Positions 8,915-17,900 of a stretch of DNA of 26,503 nucleotides are shown here, in pieces. Each line of letters begins with the position of its first letter. The stretch's first letter is position 1. Location of the stretch: contig RPFO01000944.1 in NCBI GenBank assembly GCA_009746045.1, positions 30,001 through 56,503 on the forward strand. Reading direction: 5' to 3'. Source of the stretch: Mesostigma viride (lineage: Eukaryota > Streptophyta > Mesostigmatophyceae > Mesostigmatales > Mesostigmataceae). The notes below the pieces were generated by a model. That model was not told where the DNA came from. It saw nothing but the letters and a program-made list of their open reading frames with translations, and did not search any database. A program made the position numbers and the translations under genes.

Positions 8915-11900
8915 GTAAGCATGTATATTTGCATCGTTGAATATATATATGTAGACTTTCATACTTCCAACGGCCGTTGGCGTTGGGAAATTCCCAGCTG
9001 CTGACTTCCATTCTTCGGTCAATCCATGGTGCGCGGGCATGTATATTTGCATCGTTGAATATATATATGTAGACTTTCATACTTCCAACGGCCGTTGGCG
9101 TTGGGAAATTCCCAGCTGCTGACTTCCATTCTTCGGTCAATCCATGGTGCGCGGGTGTGTTGTGTTGCAGGAGGAGGATGTGGCGCCGCAAATGAACCTG
9201 CAGCAAAAACTCATCAAGTCAACCCTCTCGGAGCTCCATGAACTCATTACGGCGCGCTTCCCGGAATTCGCCATTCACGTCCATACATGGGCCTGGCAGC
9301 ACCACGCTTACAAGGAGTGCATTGACGTGATGCCGCTGGGAACGGTGGTGGTCCTGATGGACTACTCGGAGAACTATTCGGACCACCTGCAGAAACAGTT
9401 GCAGGCGCAGTACTGGTACCCAAGTAGTTACGTCCTGATGCCGGTGATCGTGATGTACCGTGATCCCGTATCGCTGGAAATCAAAAGGGTGAAGCACGAT
9501 TACATGGGGAAGGACGTACCGAGGAATGCCCAGACCCTGGAGTTCGTGATGAAGAATACCCTTAACGTGCTGAGGGAGGAGGGGGTGGAGGTGAGGAACT
9601 GGATCAGTTGGTCCGACAACTGTAAGGAGCAGTTCCAATCCCGGTATGTGTTGGCGATGGCTGCGGACCTGCTCGAGGCCGACCCCGACTTGGAATCATT
9701 GGAGTGGAACTACTCGTGTGCAGGACATGGGAAGGGGGAGTCGGACGGGGAGGGGGGGACGGTCAAAAGCATCCTCAAAAGAGCGCAGATGCAGGAGGAC
9801 AATCGGAACCTGAATACGGTGGAGGCACTGGTGGCCTACCTGAACCGGGATTGGAGAACCGGCAAAGACTCGAGTCGACCATCGGCACAATCGGACGTGG
9901 TTCGACGGGCATTTCTTCTCGATAACGTAAGTAAAGACAGTTGCTTTCTGGTGGTCAAGTGCAGTTCTATAATTTGTCTCTGGTTACACTTTACAGAGGA
10001 CAGCTTCCTTGATGCAGTTTGAAGTTTCATAAGGCCAACGGCCGTTGGAGCTGGAAAATCGTATAATTGTTGAGTGCCAACGGCCGTTGGAGTTGAGAAA
10101 TGTACTTATATAAAGTTTCCAAGGGCCAACGGCCGTTGGAGTTGGGAAATCTTATAATTGTTGAGTGCCAACGGCCGTTGGAGTTGGGAAATGTGCTGTG
10201 ATGTTGTTTCATGGATTTACAATTGCAGATTCTCACGTCCGGTAAGGAGCGAGGCCCGATCCGAGATATCTCCACGGCACACCAGTGGCGACTGGACAAA
10301 AAGGGCGAGCGGGTCGAGGTGGTAAAGCTCAGGCGTTTTTCATGCTTCAGTTGTGCGGAGTGCCGAGAGGGCAAGTGGACGACATGCCCAAACGATTGGA
10401 GCAGCTCGTCGTGGACTGTAAAACTCCAGGCGAGTAAGTCGCGGAACCCCACGCGATATCCGGGAACCCGCCTGAACCACGTTCAAACGGCAAGAAACGA
10501 GTTGGGGCGTGGTTTGCAGGAGGGGGAGGCCGTCGCAGTCGCATCTGAGAGGGGGCACAAGGACCATGTGCCCGACCACCCGTACTGGTTGGCGAAAGTT
10601 GTTCGAGTCGCCCACCAACTCGACAAGGATGAGTGTTTAAACAAACATACAGGGGGGGGGGGCGAGGTTTTTAAGAAAGGCAACTGGGTAATGTATGTAC
10701 GTAATCGGTGTTCTCTGAACGTAGTTTCTTTATAACAGATGAGAATGAACGCCGCTATGTGAGTGGTACTACGGGACGGTGGGCCTTGGGCTGGACCGGT
10801 TCCATGAGTTAGAATTAGTTGGCCAGTTTTGTATGGCCATTTCTAGTTCGTTAAGTTAAGTAGCAATTAAGTTACTGTTGCTGACGGCTCATGAGGCGAG
10901 CCCGGGCTACGCCGCCCTAAAGTGCCATTTGCACGATGTTCTAGGTCTCTTTTTCTTGTAATCGGATGTATGGGGTATGGGTATGGCGGATTACAAGAAA
11001 TTTAATGCTGCCCTAATCGCGTCAGCCTTTTGGCTGGCGGTGGCCGATTAGAGATGGCGCGTGACTGACATAGCTTGAACAGTCACGTGACTGTGAAAAA
11101 GAAATTGATTACCCTCGTCGGTTTTCTCCCCGCAGCTGGGTTCTTGGCCGACGAGAGACTATAAAATACTTCGCGTTTGCCTGCGCGTGGCACCTGTACG
11201 GAACTCTGAAGCCATGAGTAAGATTTCCGTGCCACGCTGCAGTGCCTACCGCTTTGCTGCGGAGTGTCGCAGCAGGGTTGCAGTTCCTGACTGCTGACTG
11301 CCGAAGGAAGGGTGGTCGGGTTACTTTTAGTGGGCATTGTGATGGACGACAAGTCTGTCGGCCCTCGCGTAAGTAGAAAAATATTTACCAGCATCCGCTC
11401 TTATGGGTGCGTGAGGTCTCGGGAATGTGGTGGGGACGAATTCCGGAATTATGCAATATTTCGATTCAGACCGAGACTTAAGGGGCCAGTTTAACAGACG
11501 GACCTGGGCCGGGCAGGACCAAATATTTTGGCCGGCCCAGTTGCGCTTGCGCTTTATCGGCCGCTGGGGTGTGTGATGAGAGCCTGCTCATCAACTAAAA
11601 CCTGAAATATGGAAAGTTACTCCCCCAGGTGACAACGTTGACAGTAATCGAGATATGGTGGCATCGGGTGACGTCCTACAAGTTGTCGTCACGTTAGGGC
11701 GGCACTGGCCTTTGAGGGAGGTCCGTGATCGTTAAACGAGGCGTCTTCTTCCTTGTCTTTGCGTGCACATTCAACACCCTCTTTTACTGGCCGAGGGTGG
11801 AAGGCTGGGGGGGCCCTGCAAAGGGTTATCGTGCATGAGGCTCGCTACAGCCGCCGGCGATTGTAATGGTCGTGACCGTTGCGGCAGGGCAGCCTCGGGA

Positions 11901-12810
11901 GCCACTGAGCGAAAGTGGTTGGCGGAGCTTTGGAGATAAAGCACCAGGAAAGGGGGTTGGGTAACGAGAACTACAATCAATCATGAAATGGGTGCAGCGT
12001 GGCAGGCTCACTCATGGGTTCTGTAATTGCCCACTTATTGTTTTAATCAAATGTTGGTGGATTGGTAATAGTGGGAATAGAATCGGTGTTCTCTGAACGT
12101 AGTTTCTTTATAACAGATGAGAATGAACGCCGCTATGTGAGTGGTACTACGGGACGGTGGGCCTTGGGCTGGACCGGTTCCATGAGTTAGAATTAGTTGG
12201 CCAGTTTTGTATGGCCATTTCTAGTTCGTTAAGTTAAGTAGCAATTAAGTTACTGTTGCTGACGGCTCATGAGGCGAGCCCGGGCTACGCCGCCCTAAAG
12301 TGCCATTTGCACGATGTTCTAGGTCTCTTTTTCTTGTCCCGCCCTCCCTCCCCCTTCTTGTGTTTGTTTCTAGGGTAACGAGAACTACAATCAATCATGA
12401 AATGGGTGCAGCGTGGCAGGCTCACTCATGGGTTCTGTAATTGCCCACTTATTGTTTTAATCAAATGTTGGTGGATTGGTAATAGTGGGAATAGAAAATA
12501 CTTCGAGAGGTGCTCCTCCTCCGGATCGGACGCCCGACGCTTCTTCTGGAACCCAGACGACCGAGAACCCTTAACTGCAATCGTGTGCTACCTGAGCGTC
12601 GCAAAGGTCACGAAGGGCAAGTGGGAAGGACATCCGGACAACACGCGACAGGGCTGGTTCACAATTGCGAAGAAGGTGGACGCCGAAATTACGGTACGTC
12701 ATTCCAAACATTACTGTGTAAAATTGGTGTTTGTATGTCGCATGTGTTTTTTTGTCGACGGTCGTTCACCTTACTAATGTTACATACAGGGCAATCAGCC
12801 TATACTTTAG
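7748..12810 (+). CDS. Five-exon gene: transposase-like (DDE/RNase H-type) Cys/His protein
   Basis: Exons 7748-8914, 9171-9926, 10229-10692, 12495-12693 and 12790-12810 join in frame to 868 codons. Seen: a Cys/His cluster (C261, C272, C274, H277, C322, C348, C353, C356) in which RDLCACEKH precedes a helical stretch; MDYSENY with D453; ISWSDNC with D538; GHGKG..DG.GGTVK at 574-588; a CxxCxxC..C knuckle (C680, C683, C686, C694); and a C-terminal segment with PYWLAKVVRV and GNWVIKYFERC. The spacing of two Asp after hydrophobic strands and the HGKG-DG-GG motif recall uncharacterised transposase-derived proteins of invertebrates; this is memory, not a search. Inferred role: DNA-binding transposase or a domesticated relative. 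The start is the first ATG after an in-frame TAA at 7718; an upstream exon is possible. Palindromic repeats flank it and fill introns 1 and 2. Confidence 0.7.
8915..9170 (+). other. Intron 1, containing a 118-bp tandem duplication
   Basis: 256-nt phase-0 intron, GTAAGC...TGTGTTGCAG. Almost all of it is two direct copies of a 118-bp unit (8919-9036 and 9037-9154). Each has an ATATATATATGTAG stretch, one CCAACGGCCGTTGG palindrome (8967-8980 and 9085-9098) and GTTGGGAAATTCCCAGC. Splicing is supported by the join into exon 2 in the same frame. Confidence 0.75.
9171..9926 (+). CDS. Exon 2 (residues 390-641), putative catalytic core
   Basis: 252 codons bounded by TTGCAG/GAG and GATAAC/GTAAGT, both phase 0. 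It contains VVVLMDYSENY (D453), a following strand-rich region (YWYPSSYVLMPVIVMY), WISWSDNC (D538) and GHGKG followed by DGEGGTVK (574-588). This order fits an RNase H-like fold with two acidic residues and a conserved glycine-rich motif. The third catalytic acidic residue cannot be assigned by eye; D581 and E583 are candidates. Confidence 0.75.
9927..10228 (+). other. Intron 2, containing four palindromes
   Basis: 302-nt phase-0 intron, GTAAGT...TTTACAATTGCAG. Four perfect CCAACGGCCGTTGG copies lie at 10035, 10077, 10126 and 10168 (spacings 42, 49, 42). Each is followed by GAGTTGGGAAAT or a close variant, so the region is a two-copy dimer of about 91 bp. Confidence 0.78.
10229..10692 (+). 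CDS. Exon 3 (residues 642-795 and two bases)
   Basis: Encodes the Cys knuckle RRFSCFSCAECREGKWTTC (676-694), a charged helical part and the start of the C-terminal segment (PYWLAKVVRV, EVFKKGNWV). The donor AAT/GTATGT at 10693 leaves two bases that join the single base of exon 4 to restore the frame (V-I-K-Y-F-E-R). An 11-G run (10652-10662) makes the frame here sensitive to base-call error. An internal GTAAGT (10434) with TTTGCAG (ending 10519) would remove 86 nt and break the frame, so it is not used in this model. Confidence 0.65.
10703..10959 (+). repeat. Direct repeat X, copy 1
   Basis: 257 bp starting AATCGGTGTTCTCTGAACG and ending GGTCTCTTTTTCTTGT. By eye it is identical to 12081-12337. 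It includes a small hairpin, GGCTC-loop-GAGCC (10886-10902). No coding frame or known element was recognised. Confidence 0.93.
10948..11094. repeat. Cluster of inverted repeats in the intron 3 centre
   Basis: TTTCTTGTAATC at the X1 boundary is complementary to GATTACAAGAAA near 10990-11001. CTAATCG and CGATTAG enclose a CAGCC-TTTT-GGCTG hairpin (about 11014-11051). CAGTCACGTGACTG (11080-11093) is a perfect 14-bp palindrome with a CACGTG core. A further stem, CTGGGCCGG / CCGGCCCAG, lies at 11504-11512 and 11532-11540. The roughly 1-kb centre may derive from a small non-autonomous element, but no target-site duplication could be defined. Confidence 0.6.
11959..12082 (+). repeat. Direct repeat Y, copy 1
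   Basis: 124 bp from GGGTAACGAGAACTAC to GGGAATAGAA. By eye it is identical to 12373-12496 and abuts X2 directly (two shared bases). It includes GGTGGATTGGTAATAGTGGG next to what, in copy 2, is the splice acceptor of exon 4. Confidence 0.92.
12081..12337 (+). repeat. Direct repeat X, copy 2
   Basis: Second copy of the 257-bp repeat, 1378 bp downstream of copy 1 at both ends. It is followed by a 35-bp pyrimidine-rich link ending TGTTTGTTTCTAG, instead of the 1-kb centre that follows copy 1. Confidence 0.93.
12373..12496 (+). repeat. Direct repeat Y, copy 2
   Basis: Second copy of the 124-bp repeat, 414 bp after copy 1. Its end overlaps the start of exon 4 by two bases, so the acceptor AATAG/A lies inside the duplicated unit. 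Copy 1 therefore carries a duplicate acceptor (12080) with no exon behind it. Confidence 0.92.
12495..12693 (+). CDS. Exon 4 (end of residue 796 to 862)
   Basis: Acceptor GGGAATAG/A, donor ATTACG/GTACGT (phase 0). It encodes KYFERC, RRFFWNPDDREPL, YLSVAKVTKGKW and GWFTIAKKVDAEIT, continuing the C-terminal segment begun in exon 3. The frame is fixed by continuity with both neighbours. Confidence 0.65.
12694..12789 (+). other. Intron 4
   Basis: 96-nt phase-0 intron, GTACGT...TTACATACAG. A branch-point-like CTTACTAAT lies about 16-20 nt before the acceptor. Confidence 0.65.
12790..12810 (+). CDS. Exon 5, terminal (residues 863-868 and stop)
   Basis: GGC AAT CAG CCT ATA CTT TAG: six codons and a stop, in phase with exon 4. 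It is short, so it rests on the good acceptor and branch point alone. If intron 4 is not spliced, the frame runs on to a stop at about 12775-12777 instead. Confidence 0.5.
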   Translation, partial: GNQPIL

Positions 12811-13059
12811 CTTGGCTGCATGGCGCATGTCGCATATCTTAATTTCTCAAAGCCAACGGCCGTTGGACTTACGAAACTGGACAAGTGCCAAGTGCGGATT
12901 GGGTACTAAAATGGGCATTCTTGTTGAGGATGACCAGTTGTGTTTATATATTTTTGCATGGTGGCGGATGACTTGGCGTGTTGTTGCATTTTTACATACG
13001 GGTGTATGGTAGGCCTTAAACCCTAAACCCCTACACTCCTAAACCATATTTACCCTTAT
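12811..13059 (+). other. 3' flank of the gene with one palindrome and a telomere-like motif
   Basis: No open frame of note. One perfect CCAACGGCCGTTGG lies at 12853-12866. TAAACCCTAAACCCC (13017-13031), followed by CCTAAACC, gives about two copies of the plant-type telomere motif at the edge of the GT-rich block. No clear polyadenylation signal was seen. Confidence 0.6.
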
Positions 13060-14845
13060 ATGTTGGGTGTGTTGTGTGAATGTTGGGTATGTGTGTTGGG
13101 GCGTGTGTGTTGTGTGTGTGTGTTGGGTGCATTCATGAAGGTGCGGGGGCGTGTAGGGTGTGTGCAAAGTGTCTTGTGTGTTGATGTTGGGTGTGGGGGG
13201 GGGGAGGTACATGTGTGTTGTGTGTGTGACTTAGTAGGTGTGTTGTGTGTGTGACTTAGGTGTGTGTGTTGTTTGTGTTGGATATGTGTTGTGTGTGTGT
13301 GTGTTGTGTGTGTGTAGGGTGTCTTGTGTGTTGGTTTCTTGTTTTTAGTAGGTGTTGGGTGTGTGTATGTCGGGTGCAAACATAGTGTGTGTGTGTGTGT
13401 GTTCGGTATGTGTGTTGGGTGTCTTGTGTGTGTGTGTTCGGTATGTGTGTTGAGGCGTGTGTGTGTGCTCTGTGTATGTATGTTGTGTGTGTGTGTGTTG
13501 GGGCGTGTGCGTGTGTGTGTTGTGTGCATGTTAATTGTCATGTATTGGTGTTGAGTGTGAGGGGGGGATGGACGTGTGTGTTGTGTGTGACTTAGGTGTG
13601 TTATGTGTGTGTTGTGTGTGACTTAAGTGTGTAGTGTGTGTGTTGTGTGTGTTGGATGTGTGGTGTGGGTGTGGGTGTGGGTGTGTGGGTGGGTGGGGGG
13701 GGGCCAAGTGTCTTGTGTGTTGGTATTGGGTTTGTGTGGGGGGGTGTACGTGTGTGTTGTGTGTGACTTAGGTGTGTTTTGTGTGTGTTGTGTGTGATCG
13801 ACCTAGGTGTGTGTTGCGTGTGTGTGTTGGGTGTACATGTGTTCATAAAGGGTGTGGGTGTGTGTAGGGTGTGTGCAAAGTGTCTTGTGTGTTGGTGTTG
13901 GGTGTGGGGGGGGGAAAGTACGTGTGTGTTGTGTGTGTGACTAAGGTGTGTTGTGTGTGTGTTGTTTGCATGTTATTGTTGGTGTTGTGGGGGGGGGGGA
14001 TGTACGTGTACGTGTGTTGTGTGTTGGTGTCTTATTTTTAGGTGTTGTGTGTGTCGTGGGTGCAAACATTGTGTGTGTGTGTGTGTTGGGTGTGTGTTGG
14101 GTGTCTTGTGTGTTTGGTGTTTTTGGTAGGTGTTGTGTGTGCGTGTTTTCGGTATGTGTGTTGGGTGTCTTGTGTGTGTGTGGTATGTGTTTGGGTGTTG
14201 TTGTGTGTGCAGTGTTGGGGCATGTGTGTGTGTGTGTTGGGGCATGTGTGTGTGTTGTGGCATGTTAATTGTCATGTGTTGGTGTTGTGTGTGTGGGGGG
14301 GGGATGTACGTGTGTGTTGTGTGTTACTTAGGTGTGTTATGTGTGTGTTGGGTGTGGGTGTCGTGGGCCGACCGGTGCAAACATTGTGTGTGTGTGTGTG
14401 TGTTGGGTGTGTGTTGGGTGTCTTGTGTGTTGGTGTCTTGTTTTTAGTAGGTGTTGTGTGTGCGTGTTTTCGGTATGTGTGTTGGGTGTCTTTTGTGTGT
14501 GTGGTGTGTGTTTGGGTGTTGTTGTGTGTGCAGTGTTGGGGCATGTGTGTGTGTGTTGGGGCATGTGTGTGTGTGTGTTGGGGCATGTGTGTCAGTGTGT
14601 GTGTTGTGGCCTGTTAATTGTCATGTGTTGGTGTTGTGTGTGGGGGGCGGGATGTACCTATGTGTTGTGTGTTATAACAACTATACTTAGGTGTGTTATG
14701 TGTGTGTTGCGTGTGTGTGTTGGGTGTGTGTTGCATGGCTGTCTTGTGTGTTGGTGTCTTGTTTTTAGGTGTTGGTGTGTGTCTTGGGTGCAAACATAGT
14801 GTGTGTGTGTGTTGGGTGTGTTGTTCGTGTGTGTATGAAAATATA
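13060..14845 (+). repeat. GT-rich degenerate simple-sequence block with longer periodicity
   Basis: About 1.8 kb dominated by GTGTGT, TGTTGGGTGTG and GGTGTCTTGTGTG on the plus strand, with few C. Recurrent landmarks show a longer, irregular unit: TGTTAATTGTCATGT near 13530, 14265 and 14612, and GTGCAAACAT near 13373, 14059, 14375 and 14788, with spacings of about 290-500 bp. Cys/Val-rich (plus) and His/Thr-rich (minus) frames are composition artefacts. Confidence 0.92.
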
Positions 14846-14952
14846 GAAAATTGTTATATTTGACGATAGTCATAGTGTACTACTAAAAACTTGTACATAC
14901 ATATGCTGGAATGATTTTCTTTTTACTATTTCATTCACTATTGCTTATTTCT
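14846..14952. other. Short unique AT-rich spacer
   Basis: About 100 bp of AT-rich single-copy sequence separating the GT-rich block from the 40-bp minisatellite. No feature seen. Confidence 0.6.
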
Positions 14953-17900
14953 TCACACATGTACATGCACGCAAGGGGCGGCTGCACATACACGTACACA
15001 CACCGCGCACGCAAGGGGCGGCTGCACACACACGTACATCCACCGCGCACGCAAGGGGCAACTGCACACACACGTACATACACCGCGCACGCAAGGGGCG
15101 AGTGCGCACACACGTACATACACCGCGCACGCAAGGGGCGGCTGCACACACACGTACACACACCATGCACGCAAGGGCCGGCTGCACTCACATGTACATA
15201 CACCATGCACGCAAGGGGCGGCTGCACACACACGTACACACACCATGCACGCAAGGGCCGGCTGCACTCACATGTACATCCACCGCGCACGCAAGGGCCG
15301 GCTGCACACACACGTACATACACCGCGCACGCAAGGGGCAACTGCACACACATGTACATACACCGCGCAACCACGGGGCGGCTGCACACACACGTACATA
15401 CACCGCGCACGCAAGGGGCGGCTGCACACATACGTACCTACACCGCGCACGCAAGGGGCGACTGCACACACATGTACATCCACCGCGCACGCAAGGGCCG
15501 GCTGCACACACACGTACACACACCATGCACGCAAGGGCCGGCTGCACACACACGTACATACACCGCGCACGCAAGGGGCGGCTGCACACACACGTACCTA
15601 CACCGCGCACGCAAGGGGCGGCTGCACACACACGTACACACACCATGCACGCAAGGAGCGACTTCACGCACAGGTACACACACCATGCACGCAAGGTTCG
15701 GCTGCACACACATGTACATCCACCGCGCACGCAAGGGGCGAGTGCAAACACATGTACATACACCGCGCACGCAAGGGGCAACTGCCCACACATGTACATC
15801 CACCGCGCACGCAAGGGCCGGCTGCACTCACATGTACACACACCGCGCACGCAAGGGCCGGCTGCACACACACGTACATACACCGCGCACGCAAGGGGCA
15901 ACTGCACACACACGTACACACCATGCACGCAAGGGGCTGCTGCACACACACTTACACTCACCATGCACGCGAGGGGCGGCTGCACACACACGTACACACA
16001 CCGCGCACGCAAGGGACGGCTGCACACACACGTACATACACCGCGCACGCAAGGGGCGGCTGCACTTACATGTACACACACCACGCACGCAAGGGGCGGC
16101 TGCACACACACGTACATACACCGCGCACGCAAGGACCGGCTCCACTCACATGTACATCCACCGCGCAACCACGGGGCGGCTGCACACACACGTACATACA
16201 CCGCGCACGCAAGGGGCTGCTGCACACACACTTACACACAAAATGCACGCTTGGGGCGACGGCACTCACATGTACATACACCGCGCACGAAAGGGGTGGC
16301 TGCACACACACGTACATCCACCGCGCACGCAAGGGGCGGCTGCACACACACATACATACATGCACCATGCACGCAAGGGGCGAGTGCACACACATGTACA
16401 TACACCGCGCACGCAAGGGGCAACTGCCCACACATGGACATACACCGCGCACGCAAGGGGCGGCTGCACACACACGTACCTACACCGCGCACGCAAGGGG
16501 CGAGTGCACACACACGTACACACACCGCGCACGCAAGGGGCTGCTGCACACACACGTACACACACCATGCACGCAATTGCCGGCATGCACACACACGTAC
16601 ATCCACCGCGCACGCAAGGGGCAACTGCACACACACGTACACACACCGCGCACGCTTGGGGCAGCTGCACTCACATGTACACACACCGCGCACGCTTGGG
16701 GCGGCTGCACACACACGTACCTACACCGCGCACGCAAGGGGCGGCTGCACACACACGTACATACACCGCGCACGCAAGGGGCGGCTGCACACATACGTAC
16801 ACACACCGCGCACGCAAGGGGCGGCTGCACACACACGTACATACACCATGCACGCAAGGGGCTGCACACACACTTACACACACCATGCACGCAAGGGCCG
16901 GCATGCACACACACTGGCATACACCGCGCACGCAAGGGGCGGCTGCACACACGTACATACACCGCGCACGCAAGGGGCGAGTGCACACACACGTACACAC
17001 ACCGCGCACGAAAGGGGCGGCTGCACACACACGTACACACACCATGCATGCAATTGCCGGCATGCACACACACGTACATCCACTGCGCACGCAAGGGGCA
17101 ACTGCACACACATGTACACACGCTCGGGGCGGCTGCACACACACTTACACACACCATGCACGCAAGGGCCGGCATGCACACACACTGGCATACACCGCGC
17201 ACGCAAGGGGCGGCTGCACCCACATGTACATACACCATGCACGCAAGGACAAGGATTCACACACACGTACACACACCGCGCACGCAAGGGGCGGCTGCAC
17301 ACAAACGTACACACACCATGCACGCAATTGCCGGCATGCACACACACGTACATCCACCGCGCACGCAAGGGGCAACTGCACACACATGTACACACGCTTG
17401 GGGCGGCTGCACTCACATGTACACACACCGCGCACGCAAGGGCCGGCTGCACACACACGTACATACACCGCGCACGCAAGGGGCAACTGCACACACACGT
17501 ACATCCACCGCGCACGCAAGGGGCAACTGCACACACATGTACACACACCGCGCACGCTTGGGGCAGCTGCACTCACATGTACACACACCGCGCACGCTTG
17601 GGGCGGCTGCACACACATGTACATCCACCGCGCACGCAAGGGGCGAGTGCAAACACATGTACATACACCGCGCACGCAAGGGGCAACTGCCCACACATGT
17701 ACATCCACCGCGCACGCAAGGGCCGGCTGCACTCAATTGTACATACACCGCCCATGCAAGGGGCGGCTGCACACACACGTACACACACCATGCACGCAAG
17801 GGCCGGCATGCACACACAGAACACACACCGCGCACGCAAGGGGCGGCTGCACACACACGTACATACACTGCGCACGCAAGGGGCTGCTGCACACACACTT

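Larger units (their letters stand above)
10693..12494 (+). other. Intron 3 (1.8 kb), built from two unequal copies
   Basis: Phase-2 intron GTATGT...GGGAATAG. Layout: X1 10703-10959, middle 10960-11958, Y1 11959-12080, X2 12081-12337, short 35-bp link 12338-12372, Y2 12373-12494. The first unit (1378 bp) and second (414 bp) differ only by a long or short centre. The intron interpretation rests on donor and acceptor sequences and frame continuity. Reading through instead gives a stop at 10733-10735, so retention would end the protein shortly after exon 3. Confidence 0.6.

Noticed and set aside
8294-9052. 252-codon minus-strand frame opposite exon 1
   Set aside because: Shadow of a GC-rich plus-strand exon; it continues into the intron repeat and lacks recognisable features.
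10703-12337. X repeats as LTRs of a small retrotransposon
   Set aside because: No TG...CA ends, no primer-binding site or polypurine tract that I could define, no target-site duplication. Y repeats outside X show a tandem duplication X-centre-Y instead.
13017-13031. A true telomere
   Set aside because: Only about two motif copies, with sequence continuing for over 13 kb beyond.
13060-14845. Cys/Val-rich and His/Thr-rich open frames in the GT block
   Set aside because: Composition artefacts of GTGTGT-type simple sequence; frames overlap on both strands.
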